A stretch of DNA of 64,000 bases, taken from the NCBI RefSeq assembly GCF_016405855.1, contig NZ_JAEFCA010000008.1, positions 62,001 through 126,000 of the forward strand, in the 5' to 3' direction. Below are positions 42,083 to 51,517 of the stretch, one piece after another (the first letter of the stretch is position 1; each line of letters starts with the position of its first letter). The translations under genes were made by a program, and so were the position numbers. The notes under the pieces are model-generated. The model worked only from the letters and a program-made list of their open reading frames with translations, did no database searches and was not told where the DNA came from. Origin of the DNA: Flavobacterium sp. IB48 (GTDB lineage Bacteria; Bacteroidota; Bacteroidia; Flavobacteriales; Flavobacteriaceae).

Positions 42083-44905
42083 TTATTTTGTTTTGGGTTT
42101 GCTGACTTTTTCTTTTCGAATTACTTTATTGTTTTTTTCATCATAAACGGCAGGATTAATTTCCTGCCCAGTTTTACTGAATATTTTAATTTTGGGAGCT
42201 TCATGCGTTCCAGTAATTACAATTGGAAAACCTATGATTCCGAAAAGCGGAAGTCCTAAGCGCATTCTAAGATCCAAAAGTCCGTCAAAGCTTGTAGTTC
42301 CTTTAATGGTGGGCCTAAAGCTGGCTACATTAAAAGTAAATGGCTCAATTTTTATAAGGTTTTTGTCGATAGTCGATTTAATTTCAATTCCTTTCATATC
42401 GGGATTGTCCAAACCGCTTTGTCCTGTTTTAGAGCTAATTCCGTCAAAAAGTTTGAGACCTTTAATTTTTACATCACGCAAATTTATTGTTCCTCCGCCT
42501 TGCATCGATTCATAAATTGGTCCCATATTTCCGTTCAAATCTCCTTTTACACTGTAGTCCACAGAAACTATTCCGTGCGCTTTTTCAGCAGCAGTAACCA
42601 TGTCATGAAACATCGGAATTTCTTTGTATGCTCTTTGAACATCAAAATCTTTTGCTGTAAAACGAGCATCAAAATGTGCCGAAGTTGGAGATTCGTCTTT
42701 GTATAATGCATTAATTCCTAAAACACAATCAATGATATTAAAGGTAATGTTTTCTAAGTAAAATCCTTCTTTTTTTATTCCTATTTTTCCGTTTAATTTG
42801 TTAAAAACCAATTTGTTATACTCTATTTTGTCTGCACTGGCATCTAAATTGACATTAAGGTTTTTTGGAATAATTACAACACCGCTCATTTTTGGGTGAT
42901 CTTCTTTGGCATATTCTACTTCTAGGTTTCGATCCTTGTTTTCGCCGTCTTCAAGCGCCATAAATTCATCAACATTAATTAGTTTTGATTTTAGGTTGAA
43001 GTTTCCGCTCAAAGTCCCTTTCGATTCTAAAAAGTAATTGATCGTATTTAAGAGATAACCATTAATATCAAAATCTGATTTTCCGTACAAAGCATTAAAT
43101 TTCTCAAACCACATTTTCTCATTCTGAAAACGGAAATGTCCTTCTTTGATAAAGAAAGCTTTAGGAAACAATTCAGATGTTGCTTTTATATTTTTTAGCA
43201 ATAAAGTCCCTTTGTTATCGAGTTTATCATATTGGCCAGTTGTGGCATAACTTTGTTTTCCTTTTAATGAAAGATCAGCTTTGGCGTAACCAGTCAAATC
43301 AAGACCTTTTTGAGAGAATACCTGATAGATTCTGCCGACATTCAGTTCGCCTTTAATTTTGGAATTATAAGCCAGATCGCTAAAATCAGACAATGTAGCA
43401 TTTACATAGACAGGGTTTCCTTCAAAAACAAAAGAAGCAGGCGCTACGGCAACAATCAAATCCTGATAGGTTCCCGCTTTATTCAGCATATTGGCTATAA
43501 AAGTGATATTGGTAATAGGATTTGGATAATATTTCGTTTTCAGCCATCCGTTTCTTAAAGAAATACCGCCGATCGTTTTTGGAAATAATTTTTTAGAAGT
43601 GCTAAAAACTCCTCGTGCCTGAATATCGGTTTTTACAATTCCTTTTAAATCAATATTTTCCAATCCTAATGCAGCGTCAACAACAGCAAGATCCAATGCA
43701 CCTTTTATACTTGCATTAATCGACATTTCGCTTAAACCTTTACTGTGCAGATAAGCATTAAAATAATCTTTTTCGCCTACTTTAAATTTCAAGGTTCTCA
43801 AATTAACGAGCAATTGTTCGGTGTCCAAAGACGGAAGCATCGCATTCAAATCCATTTGAAAATCGGTTAAAGGAACTGGCGCATTTTTATAATTTACCGA
43901 ACCTTCATTAATTTTTAAATTGAAAGCTAAGTTTGGTTTTTGTTTTTTTGAAACATTATAATCTCCTTTGAAAGTAAGCAATAAATCGCTTCTTCCAGAA
44001 ATTTCTGTTTTTTCTAACCAAGTCAAATATTCAGGAGGCATTACAGAAAGTAAATCTTTTACAGTGGTATTTTCTGAAGCTGCCTTGATATTGATTTTAT
44101 AGCCATCTCTTAAAATGCTAAATATTCCCGTAAATTTTAATGGCAATTTATTAATGTGAAGTTCGTTTTTCTGCAGAATAAAAGTAAGCGCATGCGTATT
44201 GATTCGAGTAATTAAATCTGCACTCACTTTTTTTCGTCTTAAATAACCTGTTCGGTCATAATAGAAATCAAGATTATCGATTTTGGCATCAGTTGCAAGA
44301 TCAAATATGTCTTCGCTTAGATTTCCTTTTCCGATATAATTAAAGCCTTTTGCATCAACTAGAATTTTTGCAGAACGATCATTATATTTTACATGACAAT
44401 TTTGTAAATCAATACGTTCTAGTCGAATTGCTGTTCCTTCTTCTGGAGCATTTGGATCTTCTTTCTCATTTTTTCTGTCTTCTGGAGCAACATAAATATT
44501 ATAATTAGCCTGACCTTTTTCGTTAACCATTACATTGATTAAAGCATCAGAAACATAAAGTTTATTGATTTTAACTTCATTATCAAAAAGCAGTCTTTTA
44601 ATATCAATTCCAAAAGCAACTTGATCTGCTTTTAATAAAGTATCATTGCTGAATGGCTTAGATCCCGTTAAAGACAAATCGTCTAACGAAACGGTCAATG
44701 AAGGAAAATGTGTAAAAAACGAAAGTTTAGATTTAGTAAATTCCAATTTGGTATCCAGACGTTCATTGGCAATTTTCTTCACTTCCGAAGCAATTTTTCC
44801 AGGAAATAGCAACGGAATAATAAACAGCAAAAACAAAATTACCGCAATCGTAATTCCAGTAATTTTTAAAACTTTTAAGGCGGTATGTTTGAATGAACTA
44901 GGCAT
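42083..44905 (-). CDS. AsmA-family envelope protein
   Basis: The 940-residue protein has an N-terminal membrane anchor (about 12-32, VLKITGITIAVILFLLFIIP) and a very long beta-rich extracytoplasmic part. The AsmA N-terminal repeat (SLTVSLDDLSLTGSKPFSND) and C-terminal AsmA_2 region (IKGLKLFDGISSKTGQSGLD; FRPTIKGTTSFDGLLDLRMR) are evident. AsmA-like proteins are bridge-type candidates for phospholipid transport between membranes. Transcription is minus; it is the first gene of an operon with the permease and oxidoreductase, and the neighbouring Mla operon fits a lipid-transport neighbourhood. Confidence 0.9.
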   Translation of the reverse strand: MPSSFKHTALKVLKITGITIAVILFLLFIIPLLFPGKIASEVKKIANERLDTKLEFTKSKLSFFTHFPSLTVSLDDLSLTGSKPFSNDTLLKADQVAFGIDIKRLLFDNEVKINKLYVSDALINVMVNEKGQANYNIYVAPEDRKNEKEDPNAPEEGTAIRLERIDLQNCHVKYNDRSAKILVDAKGFNYIGKGNLSEDIFDLATDAKIDNLDFYYDRTGYLRRKKVSADLITRINTHALTFILQKNELHINKLPLKFTGIFSILRDGYKINIKAASENTTVKDLLSVMPPEYLTWLEKTEISGRSDLLLTFKGDYNVSKKQKPNLAFNLKINEGSVNYKNAPVPLTDFQMDLNAMLPSLDTEQLLVNLRTLKFKVGEKDYFNAYLHSKGLSEMSINASIKGALDLAVVDAALGLENIDLKGIVKTDIQARGVFSTSKKLFPKTIGGISLRNGWLKTKYYPNPITNITFIANMLNKAGTYQDLIVAVAPASFVFEGNPVYVNATLSDFSDLAYNSKIKGELNVGRIYQVFSQKGLDLTGYAKADLSLKGKQSYATTGQYDKLDNKGTLLLKNIKATSELFPKAFFIKEGHFRFQNEKMWFEKFNALYGKSDFDINGYLLNTINYFLESKGTLSGNFNLKSKLINVDEFMALEDGENKDRNLEVEYAKEDHPKMSGVVIIPKNLNVNLDASADKIEYNKLVFNKLNGKIGIKKEGFYLENITFNIIDCVLGINALYKDESPTSAHFDARFTAKDFDVQRAYKEIPMFHDMVTAAEKAHGIVSVDYSVKGDLNGNMGPIYESMQGGGTINLRDVKIKGLKLFDGISSKTGQSGLDNPDMKGIEIKSTIDKNLIKIEPFTFNVASFRPTIKGTTSFDGLLDLRMRLGLPLFGIIGFPIVITGTHEAPKIKIFSKTGQEINPAVYDEKNNKVIRKEKVSKPKTK

Positions 44906-44917
44906 ATACTTTTTTTA

Positions 44918-44953
44918 ATTGTGAATTGTGAATTGTGAGTTGTGAATTGTGAT
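44918..44953. repeat. Heptamer tandem repeat (TTGTGAA)
   Basis: Five near-identical units of ATTGTGA/GTTGTGA with period 7 lie upstream of the AsmA gene. A related period-7 array (ATTATGA) is at 53427-53466. Confidence 0.82.
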
Positions 44954-45105
44954 ATGCTGGATTTGGATTTTTTCTAATGCTTATTTTTTGACTTCACTCA
45001 GGAAGACATCAAAAGAGAATTGGAATTTGGAATTTGAGATTTAACACATATTTACTTTTTCTCAGTTTCAGCTTTTTTAGCTTCTTCTTGTTTTTGCTGT
45101 TCCTC

Positions 45106-45879
45106 TTACTTTTGCTCGTCTTGCTTCTCTTTTTTTGCTTCTTTCTTCTCTTCCTTTTCTTTTTTAGCTTCTTCTTGTTTCTCTTTTCTTTCTTCTTGCT
45201 TTTCCTTTTTCTCCTTTTCTTTTTTCTTGAAGTAGCCTCTAAATAGGAAATTGCTTTTTGCAGCTTCCATATTTTCGCTGAAACCTTTTGTTCCTGTTTC
45301 TAGATTAGAAAGTGTGTTGGAAACGCTGTTTGCCATTTTATCATCTTTAACCAGTCTTGCCAAAGCTCCGTTTCCGTTGTTCATGCTGTGGCTGAAAATG
45401 GCTATTTCGTCTGAAATCACGCCAATATTGTCTACGCTTTTCTTCACGCTTTTCATGATGTCCTGCATTTCAATTCCGTCAATAGAAGCAATCTGCCCGT
45501 TGTCTTCAATCATTTTTTGAGATTTGTTGCCAGGAGAAATAGTTAGAACTTTGTCGCCCATTAAACCATCAGAACCGATACTGGCTGTGGCATCTGTTTT
45601 AATGAATTTTCGAACCTCTTCTTTCATTACCAAAACTACCCTAACAATAGAGTCATTTTTTAACTGAATTTGCTCTACTGTGCCGACATTAATTCCAGAA
45701 AAACGAACGTTGTTTCCGACTTCTAAACCGCTCACCGTTTTAAATTGAGAGCTAATGTGAAAAGTTGAGCCAAAAAGATTCTGCTGTTTTCCTATGAAAT
45801 ATACAGCCATTATAAAAAGCAGTAAACCTATTGTTACAAACATTCCTAGCTTCCAAGTATATCCAGATTCCTTTTTCAT
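45106..45879 (-). CDS. MlaD-type MCE protein with Lys/Glu-rich tail
   Basis: This 257-residue protein has one N-terminal span (about 12-30), an MCE domain (about 35-120: VSGLEVGNNVRFSGINVGTV, IGSDGLMGDKVLTISPG), a helical region and, from about 208, a low-complexity Lys/Glu/Gln tail. It is the substrate-binding part of an Mla-like phospholipid transporter with the two genes upstream. After the TAA at 45106-45108 the same frame continues for 17 Glu/Lys/Gln-type codons to a second TAA at 45052, so the tail has probably been shortened by a recent nonsense change. Confidence 0.9.
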   Translation of the reverse strand: MKKESGYTWKLGMFVTIGLLLFIMAVYFIGKQQNLFGSTFHISSQFKTVSGLEVGNNVRFSGINVGTVEQIQLKNDSIVRVVLVMKEEVRKFIKTDATASIGSDGLMGDKVLTISPGNKSQKMIEDNGQIASIDGIEMQDIMKSVKKSVDNIGVISDEIAIFSHSMNNGNGALARLVKDDKMANSVSNTLSNLETGTKGFSENMEAAKSNFLFRGYFKKKEKEKKEKQEERKEKQEEAKKEKEEKKEAKKEKQDEQK

Positions 45880-45900
45880 GATTTCTATTATTTATTTTGC

Positions 45901-46680
45901 TTATTCAAAAAATGAGCGTACCCATTCGTCTTCGTCTTTTTCTAATTCTTCGTATGTTCCTTCGGCATGAATAACTCCGTCTTTTAAAACTACAATTCGA
46001 TCGGCAGTCATTTTTGCGCAGGCCATATCGTGAGTGATAATGATCGAAGAGGTTTTTTGTTTGTGTTTGATATCTAAAATCAATTCACTAATTTCTCTTG
46101 ACGTTATCGTGTCCAAACCAGTTGTGGGTTCGTCGTATAAAATGATTTCTGGTTTTAAGATTAAAGTTCTTGCGAGACCAATTCTCTTTTTCATACCGCC
46201 CGAAAGCTCAGAAGGCATTTTGTCAACTGCTTCGGCAAGACCTACATTTTCTAAAGCTTCCATTACTTCGTTTTCAACTTCATCACTGCTTAGATCGCGT
46301 TTGTGTTTAGTCAATGTAAAAGCGAGATTTTCTCTAACGGACATCGAATCGTAGAGTGCTCCACTTTGGAACAAAAATCCGATTCGGACTCTAATCTCAT
46401 TCAGCTCGCTTTTTGAAATATTAAGAACGTTTTCATTAAAAACTTTAATTTCTCCTTTGTCTGGTTCTATCAATCCCACGATACATTTTATCGTGACCGA
46501 TTTTCCAGAGCCTGAACGTCCTAAAACCACCAAATCTTCACCTTTATTCAAAGTGAGATTTACGCCTTTTAAAACGGCATTATCTTTTCCAAAAGTTTTG
46601 TGCAGATCTTTAATCTCAATAATCGGAGTCAGATCTTTTTCTTTCGTTTTAGGTTCTTTATGTAATTTTTCCTTCATCAT
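45901..46680 (-). CDS. MlaF-type ABC transporter ATP-binding protein
   Basis: A 259-residue ATPase: Walker A GRSGSGKSVT (about 54-63), Q-loop FLFQSGALYDSMSVRENLAF, signature SGGMKKR, Walker B EIILYDEPTTGLD and switch His in IIITHDMA. The FQ-SGALYDSM segment and SGGMKKR are typical of the Mla/Ttg2A family. It powers lipid transport with the MlaE-like permease gene just upstream and MlaD downstream. There are 20 bases between it and the MlaD gene. Confidence 0.94.
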   Translation of the reverse strand: MMKEKLHKEPKTKEKDLTPIIEIKDLHKTFGKDNAVLKGVNLTLNKGEDLVVLGRSGSGKSVTIKCIVGLIEPDKGEIKVFNENVLNISKSELNEIRVRIGFLFQSGALYDSMSVRENLAFTLTKHKRDLSSDEVENEVMEALENVGLAEAVDKMPSELSGGMKKRIGLARTLILKPEIILYDEPTTGLDTITSREISELILDIKHKQKTSSIIITHDMACAKMTADRIVVLKDGVIHAEGTYEELEKDEDEWVRSFFE

Positions 46681-46681
46681 T

Positions 46682-47440
46682 TTAAAAGAATAAATCGGTT
46701 ATTTGAACAGCAACCATATCAATTATAAAAATGCTTAATGATGCTGTAACTACTGCAGAATTTGCTGCTCGTCCTACACTTTCTGTTCCGTTCGAAGCGT
46801 TAAAACCTTTAAAACAGCCAATAATTCCAATAATAAATCCAAAGAAGAAAGTCTTTAATGTTGCTGGAAACAGATCTAGAAATTCTAAGGATTGAATGAT
46901 TTGAGTTAGAAAACGGTAAAAATTGACATCTCCGTGAATGTTTATTCCAACATATCCGCCAATGATTCCAATCGCATCAGCAAAAAATACTAGGATAGGA
47001 ACCATCAGAGTACAGGCTAAAACTCTAGTTACCACTAAATAGTTATATGGATTTACAGCTGAAACTTCCATAGCATCAATTTGTTCAGTTACTTTCATAG
47101 ATCCTAATTCGGCACCAATTCCTGACGAAATTTTTCCTGCACAAATCAATGCTGTAATTACAGGAGCAATTTCTCTAATCAGCGAAAGCGCCACCATTCC
47201 CGGAAGCCAAGATTCTGCTCCAAATTTTACCAAAGTCGGACGAGATTGAAGCGTAAGCACCAAGCCCATAATAAAACCGGTGATAGCAACCAATGGCAGA
47301 GATTTGTATCCTATAACATAACATTGTTTTAGGAACTCTCGAGTTTCATAAGGCGGAATAAAAACCTCCTTAAAAAACCTTTTGGCGAATATTGTGGTTT
47401 CTCCAATTTCGGCGAATGTATTTTTAATAGCAAGGATCAA
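46682..47440 (-). CDS. MlaE-type ABC transporter permease
   Basis: The 252-residue permease has five or six spans and the MlaE signature: GYKSLPLVAITGFIMGLVLT, ISSGIGAELGSMKVTEQIDA (the conserved Glu-rich coupling loop) and NPYNYLVVTRVLACTLMVP. It ends one base before the MlaF gene. The three genes make the inner-membrane part of an Mla/MCE lipid transporter; MlaB and MlaC homologues are not in the window. Confidence 0.94.
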   Translation of the reverse strand: MILAIKNTFAEIGETTIFAKRFFKEVFIPPYETREFLKQCYVIGYKSLPLVAITGFIMGLVLTLQSRPTLVKFGAESWLPGMVALSLIREIAPVITALICAGKISSGIGAELGSMKVTEQIDAMEVSAVNPYNYLVVTRVLACTLMVPILVFFADAIGIIGGYVGINIHGDVNFYRFLTQIIQSLEFLDLFPATLKTFFFGFIIGIIGCFKGFNASNGTESVGRAANSAVVTASLSIFIIDMVAVQITDLFF

Positions 47441-47629
47441 AATGTTCTGTTTTTAAGGTGAATGATGTGAATTGAAAATCAATTATTTAACATTTTTTTC
47501 AAATCATTAAATGATATAGGAAAGTTAGCTCAATACTTGTTAAAATATATTACACAACTTTTTAGCAGCCTTATATAATTTTCATAAACTCACAATAATT
47601 AAAACAGTTTGACGTTAGTGACCGCAAAC

Positions 47630-47660
47630 AAAAAATCCCTTTCATTAAGAAAGGGATTTT
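47630..47660 (-). terminator. Terminator of the GT4-GH130 operon
   Basis: AAAATCCCTTTC, a 5-base loop and GAAAGGGATTTT; A/T runs flank it, and it lies 47 bases after the GT4 stop on the minus strand. The rest of the gap 47441-47706 shows no gene. Confidence 0.85.
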
Positions 47661-47706
47661 CAGGGTTTAAAAAAGTGAAGTGTTTGGTTAGCTTCAGTAT
47701 CTTTTC

Positions 47707-49977
47707 TTATAAATTTATGGCAATACCGCTTCGAGATTTTAGTAACGGAATAACGCGTGATTGTGACATGGCTAGTTTTTCCATTAATAATCTTGCAGTC
47801 AGATAACAAACAGTAGATTCTGCACCTTGATTTAAGTTTACATTGTGTTTCTCAAGTCCGTCGTAACCGCCGCCGCTTACAGGATTATACATAATTTGGT
47901 TCAAATGATTTTTACCTAAGAACCAATTAAATGCAGCTTTCATTTTCTTTTTATATTCTGGAGTTTTAAAGGCATTATAAAAAGCATTTAAACTCTGAAT
48001 GGTGTATGTAACATCAATTGGCTGTTCTCCATATTCATGTGGCTCAGAACCTTTATGATGCCAGCTTTGGTTCGAAATGGCTTTGAAAGTTCCTTCTTTG
48101 AACGTTTTAGAAATTAGGAAATCTAATGAATCTAATGCTACTTTTTTGTAAACCGGTTTATTGGTAATTAAATAAGCATAAAGCATAGATTCTGGCAAAA
48201 TGCTGTTTCCGTAAGTCAGATAATTTTCAAACCATTGCCAGTCTTCTGTTGCTGTATCTTCATAATTTGCTAGAAGTTTAGCATTCAATTTATTGATGAT
48301 TGCTGCTACGTATAAATTAGGAATGGTTGAATGGTATAAATACAAACCTTTTGTAGCAAAACCAATTGAACGAGGCGACTGAATATTTTCTGCCCATTTT
48401 AAAGAATTCAATAAACATCTTGTAGCTTTTTTGGTAATTGCTTCAGGCAGAATGTCTGACATTGAAACGACAGTTCCTAAAGCCCAAATAGCTCTGGCAT
48501 TTGAATCTTCTAAATTTACTTCGGCATTTTGCTCAATATGCTCGCGGTTTTCCTGATCGACATAATTGATAAAATCTCCTTTTGGTTTTTGGCAACGTTG
48601 AATAAAATCTAAATAGATTAAAATATATGCTAGATCATCTTTGTCCTGAGTTAGTTTATAATGCATGCAAAACGCAATTAAAGCTCTTGCATTATCATCT
48701 AAAGTATATCCTGAATCTAAATCTGGAATAGAAATTTTACTGAACTGAATAATTCCTAATTCGGTAGTTAGTTTTTTGATATGTTTTAACTGGATAGGAG
48801 GATAGCTGTATTTAATTTCGGATGGATTTTTAATCAGTTTTTGATAAGTATTCATTTGAGTAATTCCAACATTTTCCCATGAAGAAGCTCTCATTTTTGT
48901 AAATGAACTAATACCCATTTCATGTCTTAAATTTTCATCTTCGATTAATTTAATGGCTGCTTCCGCAAATTGATCGGAATTTCCAATATCACACAAAATT
49001 CCAGAATCTGAAGTTAATACTTCTCTTGTATGCGGAATTTTAGAAGCCACAATTGGACAAGCACAACTCATAGCATAAGCAAAAGTGCCACTCACTGCCT
49101 GATTGGGATCTTTTGAGGTAAACATATAAATATCTGTCGCTTTCAGATATTCTAAAAGTTCATCGGTATCTAAATATTGATTGATAAATCGAACATTGTT
49201 GTGAAGGTTTAATTCTTTGACGATACCTTCTAATTTGTCACGATAAGCATCAACACCATCTTTGATTAAGTTTGGATGCGTTTTGCCAATGATTAGATAT
49301 AAAGCATTTGGCGCCTTTTCGATAATTTTTGGTAAAGCCTGTAAGCCTGTTTCTATATTTTTACCTTCGCCCAAAAGTCCGAAAGTAGAAAGCACTAATC
49401 GATCTTCAATGTTTAATTTTTCTTTTGCCTGTTTTGGAGTTTCATATATTACAATGTGGGTTCCGTGAGGTACGCAAGTAATTATTTCTTCATTGATGTC
49501 GTAGTCGTTGATTAGAATTTCTTTGGATTTATTAGTCATTACAAAAACCGAGTTGCTGTAGCTTAACAGCAGTCTTACAAACGTTCTCAATTCGTCATTC
49601 GGATTTGGAATTACGCTATGAAAAGTAAAAGTGACAGGGGCTTTAATAACATTTAAAAAATCTAAAAGATGATCTCCATAATTTCCTGAAAACAAACCAA
49701 ATTCATGCTGAATATGAACTAATTTCACAGTTTCATCGTTATTGATTTCTTCTGCTACTGTAGTATATTCTGCTCTATTTTTTGTGTTTAAAGTAAATGC
49801 TTGCGTTGGTTCTTCAATAGGCTCAGTAACCAGTTCGCATATTTCGCATTTTATAGATTTACCGTAAACATCTGTAATTCCTTTGATGGTATCTTGTGTA
49901 TAAGTTGCTATGCCGCATTGCGTTGGCGGAAAAGTTGATAAAAAAACGATTTTTGATTTATTTGATATTGTCTTCAT
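47707..49977 (-). CDS. GT4 glycosyltransferase fused to an alpha-helical C-terminal domain
   Basis: The 756-residue protein has a GT-B glycosyltransferase of family 4 in residues 1-385: FLSTFPPTQCGIATYTQDTI at the start, LSTFGLLGEGKNIETGLQAL, and the donor-site loop DPNQAVSGTFAYAMSCACPI with HTREVLTSDSGILCD. Residues 400-756 form a helical-repeat domain with GYTLDDNARALIAFCMHY and SGGGYDGLEKHNVNLNQGAE, resembling (alpha/alpha)6 barrels. It is fused in one frame and overlaps the GH130 gene by 20 bases. The pair would build and phosphorolyse a mannoside-type sugar (inferred). Confidence 0.85.
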   Translation of the reverse strand: MKTISNKSKIVFLSTFPPTQCGIATYTQDTIKGITDVYGKSIKCEICELVTEPIEEPTQAFTLNTKNRAEYTTVAEEINNDETVKLVHIQHEFGLFSGNYGDHLLDFLNVIKAPVTFTFHSVIPNPNDELRTFVRLLLSYSNSVFVMTNKSKEILINDYDINEEIITCVPHGTHIVIYETPKQAKEKLNIEDRLVLSTFGLLGEGKNIETGLQALPKIIEKAPNALYLIIGKTHPNLIKDGVDAYRDKLEGIVKELNLHNNVRFINQYLDTDELLEYLKATDIYMFTSKDPNQAVSGTFAYAMSCACPIVASKIPHTREVLTSDSGILCDIGNSDQFAEAAIKLIEDENLRHEMGISSFTKMRASSWENVGITQMNTYQKLIKNPSEIKYSYPPIQLKHIKKLTTELGIIQFSKISIPDLDSGYTLDDNARALIAFCMHYKLTQDKDDLAYILIYLDFIQRCQKPKGDFINYVDQENREHIEQNAEVNLEDSNARAIWALGTVVSMSDILPEAITKKATRCLLNSLKWAENIQSPRSIGFATKGLYLYHSTIPNLYVAAIINKLNAKLLANYEDTATEDWQWFENYLTYGNSILPESMLYAYLITNKPVYKKVALDSLDFLISKTFKEGTFKAISNQSWHHKGSEPHEYGEQPIDVTYTIQSLNAFYNAFKTPEYKKKMKAAFNWFLGKNHLNQIMYNPVSGGGYDGLEKHNVNLNQGAESTVCYLTARLLMEKLAMSQSRVIPLLKSRSGIAINL

Positions 49978-51016
49978 GAGGATTCTTTTTTAGCTCGGTT
50001 AATAACTCGCTTAGGTTCAAAGATGCCACCGCAATCTCATCATCGGCAGCGCCATAATAAATATATAGTTGGCCGTCAAAAATGGCAGTTCCTGTGGGGA
50101 AAACTACGTAATTGACATAACCATGTCTTTCATAATATTCGGATGGAGTAATAATGGGTTTTGGCAATCTTCCAATTACTTTTTTTGGATCTTCTAAATC
50201 CAGCAAAACAGCAGCTGCATGATAAACCAAACCTTTTACTCTTTTTTCGGCAGCATGATAAATTAAAAGCCATCCGTCTGCCGTTTCGATCGGAGGAGCT
50301 CCTGGACCAATATGACTAGTTTCATGATCATATTTTGGTTCCATTACAATGTGATCTGGAAGATTCTTTAAATACTCTTTCCAAAAATCTTCTGTTAATT
50401 CTGATTTCTTTTCAAACGTAAGAATTTGAATAGATGGAAATAAGCGGTGTAGAGCAACAAATTTTCCATTTATCTTCTTCGGAAAAAGAACTACATTTTT
50501 ATCCCAGACATACAAATGTTCTTTCATTGTTTCCGTTAACGGATAATTCCTCTCTGTATTAAACGCCAATATTCTTGCAATGCTGGGGTTTTGTAAATGC
50601 TTTCTAATAAGATTGGTAAATTCGTTTAGAATGAATCTCGGTGTAATAATTCCTTTCTTTTTAAATTTCACCAAATCCTTAGAAACAGCCAAAGCGCCAC
50701 AGGCATTTAGACCATCATAAGTAACATAAGTCATATAATACAGATCATCTATTTTAGTAATTCTGGGATCTTCGACACCATGAATTTCATAAATATATTC
50801 TGGAAGAAAAATCGGATTTGAACGTCTTTCTACCAAAGTTGTCGGTCCTTCTAAACGACAGTAACCAATAGTAGAGAAGTTTCCTTTTTTGGCCGCTCTG
50901 TAAAACATGTGCACATTATTTCCGTCTTGATATATGGCAGGATTTAAAACGCCTAATTCCTCAAAAGTTCGATCTGTTTTTTGTAAAATGACGCCATGTT
51001 TTTTAGCTTCTTCCAT
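49958..51016 (-). CDS. GH130-family glycoside phosphorylase-like protein
   Basis: This 352-residue five-bladed propeller protein has the GH130 motifs HGVEDPRITKIDDLYYMTYV (catalytic Asp in VEDPR), NVVLFPKKINGKFVALHR, SHIGPGAPPIETADGWLLIY and VFPTGTAIFDGQLYIYYGAA. The family includes beta-mannoside phosphorylases; some members are mislabelled Cry7Aa in databases. It has no signal peptide and so is cytoplasmic. It is the upstream gene of the pair with the GT4 gene, consistent with intracellular mannoside turnover. Confidence 0.9.
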   Translation of the reverse strand: MEEAKKHGVILQKTDRTFEELGVLNPAIYQDGNNVHMFYRAAKKGNFSTIGYCRLEGPTTLVERRSNPIFLPEYIYEIHGVEDPRITKIDDLYYMTYVTYDGLNACGALAVSKDLVKFKKKGIITPRFILNEFTNLIRKHLQNPSIARILAFNTERNYPLTETMKEHLYVWDKNVVLFPKKINGKFVALHRLFPSIQILTFEKKSELTEDFWKEYLKNLPDHIVMEPKYDHETSHIGPGAPPIETADGWLLIYHAAEKRVKGLVYHAAAVLLDLEDPKKVIGRLPKPIITPSEYYERHGYVNYVVFPTGTAIFDGQLYIYYGAADDEIAVASLNLSELLTELKKNPHEDNIK

Positions 51017-51286
51017 TATGCGTATAAATTTTATTTAAAATTACTTTGAGATAGAAGCGATGATTAATGCAATCCATTAAAAAATTAACTCAAAAGCATA
51101 AACATGGTAATTCTGTAAGGCTGGTAAATAATCGTGAAAGTGGCGCGTAGTCTAGCTTTGGTTTGGTTTTATTGGGATAATATTTAAGTGTATAGAGTTA
51201 ACAGGATTTGTAGGAATAAAAGAACTTTGAAGTAGACAAAAAAGGCTTATAAAACAGTCGTATTAAGAACTTAAAAAATCAATATT

Positions 51287-51448
51287 ATGTTACGTTGGAC
51301 AGTTATATTTATAATTCTTGCTATTATAGCTGGAATTTTTGGTTTTGGCGGAATTGCTGCCGGAGCTGCAAGCATCGCAAAAATTTTATTCTTCATCTTT
51401 TTAGTCCTGTTTATTATTTCATTGATTACAGGCAGAAGAAAAGTTTAA
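51287..51448 (+). CDS. DUF1328/YtjA-family small membrane protein
   Basis: A 53-residue protein starting MLRWTVIFIILAIIAGIFGF, with GGIAAGAASIAKILFFIFLV and ending GRRKV. Two spans with the GIAAGAASIAKI loop are diagnostic of the DUF1328 family. The function is unknown; it is often stress-induced. It lies between the GH130 gene and a convergent membrane gene. The 270 bases upstream of it contain no other gene. Confidence 0.86.
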   Translation: MLRWTVIFIILAIIAGIFGFGGIAAGAASIAKILFFIFLVLFIISLITGRRKV

Positions 51449-51459
51449 TTTTTAAGATT

Positions 51460-51501
51460 CAAAGGCTCAAAGTTTTTAACCTTTGCAACTCTGAGCCTTT
51501 G
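51460..51501. terminator. Terminator-like inverted repeat
   Basis: CAAAGGCTCA (51460-51469) pairs with TGAGCCTTTG (51492-51501) across a 22-base loop between two convergent genes; period-7/8 elements are visible within it. Confidence 0.6.
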
Positions 51502-51517
51502 TAACTTTGTACCTTAT

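Noticed and set aside
44918..44953. Heptamer array as a phase-variation switch of the AsmA gene
   Set aside because: It lies outside the coding region and not clearly within the promoter; no evidence that unit number changes the gene.
45034..45246. Leu/Phe-rich plus-strand ORF of 70 codons
   Set aside because: It is the mirror of the Lys/Glu-coding tail of the MlaD gene; its composition is explained by the other strand.
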